DNA of 64,000 nucleotides from Alisma plantago-aquatica (GCA_963693085.1 OY856410.1:885778335-885842334); one strand, 5' to 3'; shown: positions 48,587-60,471, numbered from the stretch's first letter. The notes: generated by a model not told the origin, from the sequence alone. A program made the numbers and translations.

Positions 48587-48588
<2 letters not shown>
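48180..48588. mobile_element. TIR element 4, 409 bp, MITE-like
   Basis: The left end GGCTAAAAGAATTGTGTACC and the inverted right end GGTTAGGAAGTGTGTATCGA are followed on both sides by an ACATGTARCTTACRTGTACC block, itself a near-palindrome. No coding capacity; flanked by (TA)n. Confidence 0.85.
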
Positions 48589-48650
<62 letters not shown>

Positions 48651-48804
48651 ATGTGTATAGAATCTACAAGACGTTTCCTAGTGTATGTGGTATTTAGTCA
48701 GATATGCACATTAACCATTTAAATACTCACATCGTATACAAAAAAAAATAAAAAAATAAAACCCAATCGTATTGATTATATCGCAATACACGGTAAATTG
48801 ACAT

Positions 48805-48817
48805 GGATCTAATACCA
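48805..48817 (-). other. Primer binding site of minus Copia
   Basis: The minus strand reads TGGTATTAGATCC one base inside the LTR edge at 48819. This is the same site as at 22883 in the plus copy, with substitutions. Leader sequence 48651-48804 matches 22897-23029. Confidence 0.78.
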
Positions 48818-48818
48818 C

Positions 48819-50810
48819 TATTGGAAAATATGGATCAAGAAAAAAGGTAGAAAAAACAAAATTTTTGTTCCATATTTCCTAACTAGTAGATTTTATCAGT
48901 AACAATGTATAGGAAAGAGGGTACAAGATATACCTTGTCTTGGAGCAAGTTCAATGACTATTCTTACACACCAATGTTCTTCCTTCTTAAGTAGCACACA
49001 TACGTCAGTTGATGACATCCTCCTAGTGCAACAATGAAGTTTATGTCCTTTGTGTAGTCTATGTGTACCACAGAGAACTCCACATTGTACTTCTTGAGTT
49101 GACAGGAAGGAGTAGCCCCTTTATTTGTCAAAGTGTTGACGTCAATTTTCTTCTCACTTGTTATCTCTTCCTTTTACGGGTAAGATGCTAGGCTCTCATG
49201 TTACTACAATGTGAATGAGAAGTGTGTTGAGAGCCTTGGCCATCCCCCCCCCTATATAGGAGTGGTAGGGCTAGGGTTTCCAAAACCCCCAAAGATGAAG
49301 GGTCAAGTTTCTTGGCTGGACGGCGGCTGCGCACAGCTAGTCAGGCGACTGGACTATCCACTCATTCGACTTGCTTGCTAGATGTGTACAACCAGTCAGT
49401 AGACTATCCAGTCAGTCTATTGGCTTGTGGTCAGTGGCGCAATAACACTAGATTTTAATGCAATTCTTAATACGTGTAATCATGATTATCATTACTTATT
49501 TGACCCAATCCAACTTGCCAATTTGAATCAGTTGAACGATTGGATTCTCAAGTCGGTCAACTCACCATTCCAGTCATCTCTTGGGTGACACTTTCTAGTA
49601 GGTAAAGTAAATTCTTCAGTCAGTTAATTGGCATGTCCTATCAGCTACAAAATACATTGTGTAGTCGGTCGACCAGACTCTCTGGTCAATTGAATGGACT
49701 CTCCAATCAGTCAAGTGAATTCTTAGTCGGTCGACTGGATTCCCAGTTTTAGTTTGATTACCTAACCACTTTAGTAACCAAAGTAAATCATGTTTATAAT
49801 TAAAATCCTTTTCCCAATGCATCCTATGTGTGTGACCCTACATGATCCATATTAAGTTGTTAGTGATGTTTATAATCATATTATGACTTCACATATAATG
49901 AGTGGTATCTAGCAACACAACATTACTACTTGAGTAATTGGATAGGTTTGAAGAAAAATTTCAACCTAAACATGTGCCCAGTGTTATCGTGATCACCAAT
50001 TCCTTTACCATAAATATCTAGACCAAACTCGGGGCATGGATCCATCATCCTCTTAATATACAATCTATGTTTCTTGAAGTAGAGTAGAGTGTTGAAATGC
50101 ATGTGACCTCAATATCACATGCCAACTCACATGAGTATGGCTATGTGTTTCTCAATCTCACTTGTCAAGTAACCATGATGTCACCCCAATAGGAGGGAGA
50201 ATCCCATCTACATCACTCATAATGATACACATGTGTCACAATGTACTTAGGCACCATCTTAATGGCAACCCTTATTCAAGTTCACATTATATGGTGTTAG
50301 AATTCATTAAAGTCCATGTGATCGTTTTGGTGACTCTAGGTCTATGAACCACAATCACTACTATAACATTTGAGAGATGATTCTGACTACCATTCAATGG
50401 TTTCCATATATCATTCTCAAGGTGGGTCTGTCTGGTACACTTGTTTTGTAAGAAGTACCTATGTGTTTGACTTGATATTAAATTTCATGACTAATGTGAT
50501 TTAGTCATCAGTAAACACACAATCTAGTCTAAAGTATAATTGTTGTCTATATACCTTCCACAATAATATCTGAGTAGGGACATGATGAGAATATATATAC
50601 TCTTATCATACATATGATCCCATGATTAGGTCCTCAATGCAAACCATATGTCATAGAGTAACACCATTCTTTAGATATCTATCATATCATATCATCATCT
50701 CATAATTGAACAAACATAATAAACATATTCCTTTATTATTAATTAAATAAAATGCATAATGTCTCAATAAAATCATCATATGACTCGCTATCAGGGCATA
50801 CATACCAATA
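48819..50810 (-). repeat. 5' LTR of minus Copia
   Basis: The LTR is 1992 bp, the only uninterrupted minus-strand copy. On the minus strand it starts TATTGGTATGTATGCCCTGA and ends ATTTTCCAATA, next to the primer site. It carries CCAGTCAGTC/GTCGGTCGACTGGA words at 49330-49760. Confidence 0.87.
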
Positions 50811-51176
50811 TTTATAAGCATATTTAGTATTCATCATTCCCAAATCAAGTGTATCATAAATTACATGTGATATCCCATTTAAACACTTTTAGACATATAG
50901 TAATCTCAAATTATAATATTCATAGCATATATTTAATACTCCTTACCAAATCCTTATCACTATTAATCCACAACCATGCTTTACTCTCTTCTCAACAAGT
51001 CAATCTATACACAATCAACTACATTCATTAACCTTCTCTTCATTATTATCACTTTACTTATCATACTATGGTTAGAGATGGGTTCTCATGTCCAACTAGT
51101 AATTTTCTCCATTTCCCTTTCATTTCAAATTCATTAGTCGAAACTTCTTTCATTTATCACTCAATATAACTAAAGG
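50811..51176. other. AT-rich flank, no gene seen
   Basis: 366 bp between the minus Copia LTR and the next LTR-like sequence. Nothing assignable. Confidence 0.6.
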
Positions 51177-52671
51177 TGTAAGGACCCTGACCTCCATTTT
51201 GGGCTTATCCTGTTTGTTTTGCCTAACCCTGGTGTTTAGTTGCTTGCTAATCACCTCTAGTGGTGATTAGGGTTGCTTGTTCTTTGTTGAGAGTTGGAGG
51301 CGATACTTGCAAATAACCCAAGTCTAGGGTTGATGAGTAAGTTTGTCACCTTGAGAGGTGTTTCTCTCTCTCTCCTTGCTTCCTCTAGAGTTGAGAAGAA
51401 GGGTTGGGCTCGTTGCTTGAGTTGCCTTGTTGGGTCTTGTTTTGCCTTGTTTGGGCCCTGCCTTGCCTTGTTGGACCTTGTATCGGGCAAGGGTGTGTTG
51501 GGAGCCTTGTGTCGGCCATGGTTGTGTCGGCCATGAGGTTGTGTTGGGCAAGAGAGTGTGTCGCCCATGTGGTCTGGCGGCCTTTGACCATCCTTGACCT
51601 TTGGCTTTGTTTGTGTCACCACCCTTGTGGACACTGGGTGCATGATGTTTGCATGTGGCAATTGCCTTGGACATGTGTATGGGGCGAGATGATGAGGTGG
51701 CATTGCCCATGGACAAGTGTCCCTAGGTGGGCGACACCTTACCTTGTTTTCTCCTTCACCCTCTTCTATATATGCCTCTCCTTTCTCTTGCTTAGGATCC
51801 CTTTAGTTGGTGTTGCTTCCTTTCCTTTCTTGGTGGGTGACACATCTCCTTTGCTAGTTGGTGGCTGATCCTCCTCCTTCTCCTTGGAGTCTTCTTCTTC
51901 CTCTAGTGGTTCGAGCCCTAGAGTGCCTTGTTCTTCTTCTTGTAGTGAGCATCTACCCTCTTTCCTAAGCACCTTCTTCTTTGTCTCTTTCTTGCTTGCT
52001 CTTCGGCCATGGTGGTTACAAGTTTTATTTCATCTTCTTGAGGTGGTTGAAGGTGGTGCTTGGTGCTAGGAGCTTGGAGCTTGCTTAAGGCAGGTTACAT
52101 AACTCCTAACCCTAGCTATACTACTTCCTTTTCTTGTTGCATGTTATGTTTCACTTTGATTGGCAATGTATCTTGTGGATCTATGTTCATGTTGTTGGAA
52201 GTTTTCTTAACCTTGGTGGTCGAACCATATGTATAGAGTTTCTTGGGCAAAACTCCTTTCTCTCCATTCGGTCTTGAGAAGTGAGTTCAGCTCTAGTGGT
52301 ATAGGCAAAACCCCTCTCTTGATTGTTGAGAGGTGAGTCTATACTCTAGTTTCTTGGGCAACACTCTTCTCTCACCATGGATTAGAGAGGTGAGCCTTGG
52401 TTGGATGTTGACCTAGTAGAGGTTGGGATCTTGGCCGATATGGAACTGATCTATCATGTTGCCTGAGATATGTGATGGAGGTTGTGCAAAACCCCTCTCT
52501 CTTGATTGTTGAGAGGTGAGCCAACTCTCTTGATCTGTTAGGGTTTCATGATGGTGATCTTGAGGTTAGTGATGACTAAGTCGAGATGAACCTTTGTGCC
52601 TTGCACGATACACCTTTGTGGTGATGTGCCCGACACCCCTCACCTTGGGTTTAACTTTGGCCGATATGGTC
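51177..52671 (+). repeat. Probable Ty3-type LTR, left part, with GCCCGATA-type words
   Basis: It begins TGTAAGGACCCTGACC, a start common to plant Ty3 LTRs. The sequence is free of coding domains and dotted with words of the GCCCGATA, GGCCGATATGG and GTCGGCCATGG type. It is interrupted at 52671 by the 5.1 kb solo LTR and resumes at 57812. Several 60-150-residue open frames here (51257-51868) are by-products of the low AT content. The orientation and the LTR call are inferences; no primer site for it is visible. Confidence 0.5.
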
Positions 52672-54848
52672 ATGTTTGTGACACATCATTCGAATAAAAC
52701 GTTATTAACTAAGCGGAAGCGATCACTAAGCAGTGGATTACCAAAAATCACTAAAAATTAAAACCATTTTATAAAGAGATCCACACATAGGAAATCTCTT
52801 TCATAAAGAACTGGAGTAACTTAATTACATATTGGTTCACAAGTACATGTCCTGTATCATCTTTTACTGAGGATTACATGCATCAACTACTCTGTTAGAC
52901 TAAACACATGCAGTATGAAATCTCGAGGCACTAAGCCAAAAATCTCGAAAGCATTAACTACTACTCTGAGGACCTGAGAGTACAGAGACGACACATAGGA
53001 CTCTATTTACATTTATGCAAGTCATATCAGCCAGTGTCTCCACCTGAGAATTCACTGTTGTCCCTGCTGCTGCTGTTGTTGTCCTTCTCCTACTGAATGA
53101 TTCCTGCCTCCTCGTCTGCGTCCACCTAAAAATGTGGTTCCCACGGGGGTGAGACAATTATAAAATTGCCCCAGCGAGAGATATAACTCTCCGCCAGAAA
53201 TAGTATTATTGCAGTTTAATAGGATAAACCTAGATAGAGGAATCATAATTGTTTAACAACATTTATTTCATTGTCTAACATATTAGAACATTATTCTTAT
53301 ATAAAGCATTGCAGCTATAACTTGATAGAGCAGCATGTCACTTATCCATTAAGGAATATGAAGAACATGTATAACATTTATTCACTATAGAGTTATAACC
53401 ACAGCATATATTCTCTTCAGGCTTAGATCGCATAGCTAATGCCTAGCATTGTCTTTGTGGAGTCATGGCCTGTAGCCATATTCTTTTAACAAAGTACTGG
53501 AATCTTAATCCCTCATCTCATCAAGTACATTTCCATTTCTTAACAAGTTCATCATCATGATTATAGAATATGGGTATTCGAACCCTTAACTCGTCATAGA
53601 ATACTTGTTACCACTTATTAGGTAACTTAATAATTTTTGGTCATCTGACCAAGGACATTATGATTCTTGCTTCACAAAGTATTCCACATAGTTCACAAAT
53701 CTCATATCACCTCTTATTACCCCTTAATAGGCAACAAGGCATATTATGGCTTATGAAGGTCATAAACAATTTCAATAATTAAAACATCATATGGCACACA
53801 GAGCTCACTAATTTTTAAGATTACCTCTCACTGAGAAACAAAGCATATGAAGGCTTATAAGGCCTATAAAACATTCTCAATATATAGAGCATCATAGCCC
53901 ATACCTGGCTATGCTCTTCATCTCAACATACCTACATGATTAGTACTCATGATAACAATTATATATCAGTACCATGCAATACAAGGGTTTTCTTATGATA
54001 TTCATAATTCATCAATCTGTAATTGAGCTTCACATAGGATTACTCTGTGCTAAGACATTACATAACATCACCCTAGATTAGGGTTTTCCATAAATAACCA
54101 TATAGGTTCTCAAGATCATGTTATTAATGGTCAAGTCTTATTTCATTGCTTCACACAGCTAGGAATCAATATGGATAACATAAGTATTCAATTATACTTA
54201 TGTATTCTCATCATTCATCATCAAATGAATTGTCAACACAAAGTATAAGTTTCTCCCTCATCTTTATCAGAATATGATTTCATTATAGTTTATTGGTTTG
54301 GATTAACCTTTTCATAAGGCATGTTAGCCTACACTCATCAAAGTGCATTACATCGCAATGTAACCATTGACTTGACACACTTCATGTGTCACTCGTCCAA
54401 ATATATTAGATTTAGAACACATCAAGGTATATCAGTCTTGAGGTGTTGGATGTGGTATCTATCATATCTTGATGTATCACTTCCCTCATCACCTTTATCT
54501 TACTTGAGTTCATCCACTTAGCTTGTATTAGGGTATTCTTCATCATAATACTTTATGCACCAGTTCATCATATTTATCATGTAATGTATTGATCATAAGT
54601 CACTTATTTAGAATATAAAAACATTTCCAATGATATGGGTTCATCCTTGAGTTAAGAATTATTGATATAAGGGTATCCATTATCAACCTCTCTAAGTGTT
54701 ATATTTGTCAATACATTAATCACTATTCCATTATTAGGAATAGGATTTTCCATATTTATAAATTGAGGTTCACATAGCATCTCCCATAAATATGTATTTC
54801 ATCTAATATCACTCTTCATTAGAGTTTCACATAACATCCTTCTTTATC

Positions 54849-55016
54849 AGGGTTTCACTTAGTATTACCTGAAATTAGGATTTCACTTGACATCTCCCTC
54901 AATTAGGGTTTCACTTAGTATTACCTAAAATTAGGATTTCACTTGACATCTCCCTCAATTAGGGTTTCACCTAGCTTTGCCCTAATTTAGGGTTTCACAT
55001 AGCTTTGCCCTAATTT
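54849..55016. repeat. Tandem repeats with AGGGTTT words
   Basis: Two adjacent 56 bp copies (54849-54904 and 54905-54960, AGGGTTTCACTTAGTATTAC ... CATCTCCCTCAATT) are followed by two adjacent 28 bp copies (54961-54988 and 54989-55016, AGGGTTTCAC, AGCTTTGCCCTAATTT). Confidence 0.95.
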
Positions 55017-55324
55017 AGGGTCAAGGCTCATAAATATTTTCAATAAGGGTTTCATGATCTCATTATTATGGATCAAACCCTAATTACATATTTATTCATA
55101 ATGAGAGAATTAGGGCTTAATTATATAAGCATTCATCTCTTTCTCTCATCCTCTCTAGGATGTCAAGTACTCCAAGATTGATCTAGGTTATCTCTTCATT
55201 TAAGTACACACAGTTAGGGTTAACCATTATGATTACCTTTAGTCTACATCATTATCAATCAAGTAGCTAACTGACCTTTAATCATAATAGGTGTCCAAAT
55301 GGTTTAACCAATTTGAACTTCAAA

Positions 55325-56410
55325 AGTCTTGGTCACTTAGACCCCAAACGGTCTTGGTCACTTAGACCTCAAACGGTCTTGACCATTTATATTCAAACGG
55401 TTTGAAACCGTTTAGCAAGGTTGGTGCTTGAAACCGTTTAGATAAAACATATTGAAACTGAATGAACTTGGGTCTCCAAATGGTTTGAGACCATTTGGTA
55501 CCAAACATTCTTGAGACCATTTGATCCCAAATGATCTTGAGAACATTTGGAATCAAACGGTCTTAAGACCGTTTGGTCCCAACTCTCTCAAAACTGAATG
55601 GACCAAAAAGGGTCTTCCATCACTTAGTCAATTTAGGGTTTCAATCATTGAACCATCTATCAATTGAGCCACTAATTTATTCTTCAATTGAACTATTAAA
55701 TCACCCTTCAATTAGACCTTCAATTAGGGTTTTGAACCCAATTGAACTAGGGTTTATAATCAAGACACCATCAATTAGGATTTTGAAATTGAGGAACCAT
55801 CAATGGTTGACATTGTGGAACTAATTCGATTAAAAATCGTCGAATCACCACTTAGATATGTAATGACCTGACCTCAAACGGTCATGAGGTCATTTGGATG
55901 TCCTCCAAACGGTCTTGAGACCATTTTCCCAATCCATCATTAAATTCTATGGAATTCAATTAGGGTTTGCATCATTGAATCAATCATCAATTGAGCTATT
56001 GATTGTATTTCAATGTAATATCATTGGATCTTCAACCATCCAAACATACTTCATCATAAGCTTCCAAACGGTCTTAGTTGACCTCCAAATGGTCTTGAGA
56101 CCGTTTGGGTGACCTCCAAACGGCCTTGAGACCGTTTGGGCTTAGTCAACCCAAAAATTGATTCAATTACTTAGGGTTCCGCACTCAACCTGATTAGGGC
56201 TTGCATTTAAGGAATCATTCACAATTGAAACCTTCAAGATCAAACCAATTGAAACCATTGGATCATTATCCAAGAACAACAGCATATTCCCTCAAATGGT
56301 CAACCATTCCAAACGGTTTGGAAGCCAAACCTTCAAACGGTCTTGCAAACTGTTTGGTCACCAAACGGTTTGGTGAAACCGTTTGGACCAAATGTTGAAA
56401 CCGTTTGCAA
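55325..56410. repeat. Island of CAAACGGTCT/AGACCGTTTG words, many paired as palindromes
   Basis: About 25 occurrences of CAAACGGT, CAAATGGT, ACCGTTTG or ACCATTTG in 1.1 kb. Several pairs form near-perfect inverted repeats with a 2-3 base gap, such as CAAACGGTCTTAAGACCGTTTG (about 55555-55576), the pair at about 56089-56109 (CAAATGGTCT / AGACCGTTTG), and CCAAACGG/CCGTTTGG near 56115-56139. Others are unpaired. Non-coding, within the solo LTR. Confidence 0.9.
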
Positions 56411-57811
56411 TAGATATTTGTGGAGGTGTGTTCTTGTGATGATGTCATCATCATCAAGTTATAAACCCACGAATCTTTCTGTGATTTCCATGGTGATTGC
56501 ATCAATCAACCAAATAAAATTTCGGAACCAAAGAGAGAATCAACAATTAATGAAGATATGGAATCAATAACAAAGTTCAAGGGTTCAAGTTATATGACCC
56601 GCCTTCAATTGTGCTTCAAATCTTGGATATTCACGTCAACAATGGTGTAAGAAGCTTTTGAAACCCTCCCAAGGCTCGTCCTCAAGCTTTGGAGTGAAAA
56701 GATTGGCTAGGATTGAAGATGGAGTGAAATAGAGAAGAAATCATGCATTGTTTTGTGATTTCCACCATGAATTCAAGGTCAAAGAGGGTCAAGAAGCTTA
56801 CCAACAGGTTGGGAGTCATCCTCCTGTTGCCCCAAGCTCCCTTGGTCATTTTTGCAAGCAATAAGTGAAAGTGGATTCGAAATTATTCCTTCACCTCAAA
56901 GATAAAGGAGCTTATATATGAATTTTATTGAAAATTCATTTAAGAGAGAGAAAGTAGAAATTATCTCCTCAACTTTCTTGCCATATGCCCCCTTCTCTTC
57001 CTTAGGGACGAGTCTATCCTCTTTTCCTTATATTCCTCTCAATTATCCATGATTTAAAGGAAAACAAACTAAGCACCTTAAATCATATTATAATAATATC
57101 CATAAGTGAGTGGATATTTCTTTTTCTTTTCTTAATGTGAGTGGGTTCTCCACTCACGTAGATATTTCTTTTGCCTTTGCAAGGCACAAGGACGTCAACA
57201 CATAGCCGAACTCAACCATTATATTTTTGGTTGAAGGGCAATCCAATTAATGTAATTATTTTTGCATTAAATTGAATTAGGGTTTCAATTATGCTTAAAT
57301 CTTGATTATTTTAATATCAAGATTCTCTTTCCTTCAAAATGATTCAAATGAGGTGCCACTCTCATATTATTTTCTCTAAATAATGCCAAGAATCATGAGG
57401 GACCCTCTTGAAGTGGTATTTTGCATATTGAACCCTAGATTTTGGGTAAATTGCACATTACACCAAAACTAGGTTTTAATGCACAAACATTGCTCAACAG
57501 GCTCTTTCTTATTATTCAGGATTGTAGGAGCCATACTACTACATCATACTCATTCGCATGATGCTTCAACACATGAGGAACATTGTATCATGTACAATTT
57601 GTAAGTTAATCCCTCAACTTGGGTAATTTGTACTTTAATCCAAAACTAACAAAACATTATTTCAACATTATTCAAAAAGGACTAAAATTGAATTATAAGT
57701 TCCTCTTGAGCCTTAATTACTCTTAGAGAGATAAGAGAGAGCATATAATCAACTTCATTAAGCAAAAAATCTAGGGTTAAGCATAACCCAGGTCAAGGGT
57801 GTTACAATGTT

Positions 57812-58243
57812 GATGTTGGTTGGCTTTGTGCCCGATATGACTATCTTGATCTTATTGGATGATATGATTCCTTGTGGTTCCCTTGTATCGTTTGGTGATG
57901 TGTATATGGTGGGCGTTATAGCGTTGGCTTGGGAACCACAATCTTGGTCATTTTAGTGGTGAGTTGGTTGCCCGATACAACCCTAATCCAAGCTAGTCGA
58001 TAGGGTCTTAGCGGATACAATAGATGCTTGATACACATCTAGCTTGGGTGCATGAAATGTACTCTTGATCCAGCTGCACGACACAACCTTTACCTCTAGC
58101 TACACGACACACCATAGACCTGGTTGCCCGATGTGCTCTTATTCTTGGGTTGATCGATGATGTGGCTAAGTGCCTTGGCCGACAGGCCTTTAGTGAGGGT
58201 TGTTACCCTGCCCGATACCACCTATGGTAAGGGGCGCGCTACC
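57812..58243 (+). repeat. Probable Ty3-type LTR, right part, with GCCCGATA-type words
   Basis: This continues 51177-52671 after the solo LTR. Words include GTGCCCGATATGAC, GTTGCCCGATACAACC, GCTGCACGACACAACC, GGTTGCCCGATGTGCTC and CTGCCCGATACCACC. The word pattern stops abruptly at 58243, where the Tekay-like element starts. Confidence 0.55.
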
Positions 58244-60339
58244 TGTCACACTTTTAGCAAGGGTAGCTAGTACCTTTAGTATGGGTTATGCTTAACCTAG
58301 GAACCCTAGCTAGTGATGTGTTGAATTGTAATCACACCTATGTTGTTGATTTTATATGGATGATGGGTTGTGAACCAGTGCTATGCTTGATGCTTAAAGA
58401 TAATGCTAGATCAGATAATAAGATACTTGTTTATGTTTATAAGAAAAATGGCATAAGTGGATGCTTATGATTCGATACCCATAATGCAATTGATACAGTT
58501 GTATGCCTCATATGATTATAATCATGACATGCACATCCGCCACCCTAATGATATAATAATCAGTAAAATCTATGACTGATGATTTTAAGTTATCTCTCTT
58601 GATGTGCATACTAACTATGCAGGTGTATCAGGTAAATTCATAGCCAGGTAAGAAGCTATGAGGTATGTGTGTTTGAATAACGCTGCATGATGATAATTCT
58701 TATTGATGATATAACATGCATCACCAATATGATGAGTTAGGTCTGAGGACCTGATGAGGGCTGAGTGCCCAGTGAGGTGTTATCCTCTTGATGATGAGAT
58801 GAGGGATTGTTATCCCAGGTGATGATGTGATACGATGATGCCTTGAGAGGCAGTGGCTTCATGTGATGAGGGATTGAGATCCCAGGATAATGTGATGGTG
58901 ATAATGTAATTTAATGCTATGTATGTTTTACAACTTGGTTGCCTCAACAGTCCACTTAAAATATACTAATTAATTATAGTGGAACATATCTTGTAGTTTG
59001 CCCTGGCCATAGATCCATCATCATCAGTAGCTGGTGATGGTGAAATAGGTTCTCCTGCGGGTTAACCTGGAAATGCATATTGTTGAATATGTGTGGTTTC
59101 TCCTAGACGAAAATGAGGAGGATTAGAGTGCAACTTCAGTTTTAGACTCCAGAGCGCGGTTTCAGGCTCGTAGCTCAATATGTTAGAGCATGGTAAATAG
59201 GCCCATGGATCGAGATGTGTGATAAGAGAGCATGATTGTGTTCATGGTTCATAGCACAATGATCTTACTCGTGGCTCAGTTTCACTAGCGCCGATACTTT
59301 TACCAAGGTGGGCTAGGCAGAGGGTAGCCTGACCCTGTGGCTAAGGCCACTTAAGCATGAGACAGCGGTCCTGCTCATTTTGCACTCGTGCACTGACCAC
59401 GAGGTGGTGAGGTCATGGAGTCTGACTCTTCCATTGACCTTTTATGGCACCGTCTTGGGTTTCGCAATCGAAGGTTGGATTTGAGTGGTATGGCTCACTT
59501 CCTTAGGGCATAATAATATGTAATCCAGCTGAATAGTATTTATTGCTTAAGGCAAAACATGAAACATTGGTTGAGGCCTTGCTTGTGTAGTTGATCTTAT
59601 TATACCTTGCAGTTACTTATACGTTCCTTATGTTTTGTGATAAGATCTTATAAATCTTATCTTGTCAATCATGTTCCATAAAGAAAATCAAGTTATATGC
59701 CTCCCAGATATCCTGGTAAGTTTAATAATACAGTAAGACCTACTCAATATGATGCTCATATAATCTGCTTATATCTGTTATTTGCTTTACTTGCTTTAGC
59801 CTTCTTTGGAGTTTTATAGTTTTGACGGGGAGTTATTTTTCTCGCTGGGACTGGGTGTCTCACCCCGTTTGTTTACAACCTTTTTAGTTGTCGCGCTAGA
59901 CGTGGTGGTGGTCATGAGGTTGCGGCCGAGCATCAAGAAGAAGATCAGTAGAAGGCAAGAGATGGACATGTTGTTATTTTGGTAGTTTTGTAGTAGAGTC
60001 CTAGAGTCATCCCTATACTCTCAGGTCCTCAGAGGTGTTTTAATGATGTTTCACGATGACTAGTTGTTGTAATTTTGTATATCCTGTTGTTGGCCTTACG
60101 TTGCCTGATATACATATAAACAGGTGATGAACTCTGGTGCTGACAGGACAGTTGGTTTCTGTAAGTTGTATTAAGGCTTGTAATATTTATATAACATGTT
60201 TCTCTTAGGATCTGGATGCAAAAGTTCTGTAATGTATGCTTTCTAAAATTGGTTTTAATTAACTCGTGTTTTCAGTAATATGTGGTTCTGCACATTTTCA
60301 TGTGTCACCTTGCTGTCTATGTGATGGCGGGGTGTCACA
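58244..60339 (+). repeat. 5' LTR of Tekay-like element
   Basis: It ends GGCGGGGTGTCACA at 60339, next to the primer site. The start is less sure: TGTCACAC at 58244, or about 58266 if aligned to the solo LTR, which shares TGGGTTATGCTTAACC near its minus-strand start. It contains GGGAGTTATTTTTCTCGCTG followed by GTCTCACCCCG (59829-59870). It also contains two copies of GAGGGATTG...ATCCCAGG (about 58803 and 58869). Confidence 0.75.
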
Positions 60340-60346
60340 GTTAGTT

Positions 60347-60357
60347 TGGTATCAGAG
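60347..60357 (+). other. Primer binding site, initiator tRNA-Met type
   Basis: TGGTATCAGAG, 8 bases after the LTR end, matches the standard plant Ty3/Copia Met primer site. Confidence 0.92.
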
Positions 60358-60471
60358 ATCTAGGTTCACTGAGTCTACAGGGATCTAGGATTAGGTTTGT
60401 GTCTATTCTTGTGAGTTTTCCAGATTTTCTTACAATAATCTTCTACCTTCAGTAGAAGAAAAAGCTTAAAG

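Larger units (their letters stand above)
44648..48650. repeat. Five (TA)n tracts separating four TIR elements
   Basis: TA tracts lie at 44648-44679 (followed by GA repeats to about 44695), 45091-45174, 45528-45556 (followed by AG repeats to 45586), 48142-48179 and 48589-48650. Each lies exactly between or beside TIR elements. The sequences outside the two outer tracts join to give the leader seen uninterrupted at 22900-23100 in the plus Copia, where only a 28 bp TA-rich tract (23030-23057) is present. Confidence 0.9.
20450..50810 (-). mobile_element. Copia retrotransposon, minus strand, spread by nested insertions
   Basis: Read on the minus strand: 5' LTR (48819-50810), primer site, leader, gag, degraded protease, GAG-pre-integrase and integrase (43350 down to 41573), a break filled by the coding-free element 32446-41567, then the rest of integrase, RT and RNase H (32440 down to 30400), polypurine tract and 3' LTR in two pieces (30382-29777 and 21385-20450) split by a plus-strand Copia of the same family. 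The leader is further interrupted by four TIR elements (44648-48650). Without insertions it would be roughly 8-9 kb. LTR termini are of the TGTTGGTATG...TTCCCAACA type. No convincing outer target duplication is visible. Confidence 0.85.
52677..57806 (-). repeat. Solo LTR, 5.13 kb, chromovirus-type, ATGTT target duplication
   Basis: Plus-strand ends are TGTGACAC and GTGTTACA, flanked by ATGTT at 52672-52676 and 57807-57811. Read on the minus strand it shares blocks with the Tekay-like LTR at 58244-60339: GGAGTTAT...CTCGCTGGG...GTCTCACCCC (53140-53190 against 59829-59870) and GAGGACCTGAGAGTA (52970-52984 against 60025-60039 inverted). There is no primer site or coding sequence. It contains short tandem repeats (54849-55016) and a palindrome-rich island (55325-56410). 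More than 5 kb is very long for an LTR. Confidence 0.87.

Noticed and set aside
51257..51868. Several open frames of 70-150 codons on both strands, Cys/Trp-rich
   Set aside because: They arise from repeated words in an LTR-like sequence; opposite-strand overlap and low complexity argue against genes.
55325..56410. Possible CRISPR-like array of repeats and spacers
   Set aside because: Repeat length and spacing are irregular, half-sites are mixed, the context is a plant LTR, and no associated genes exist.
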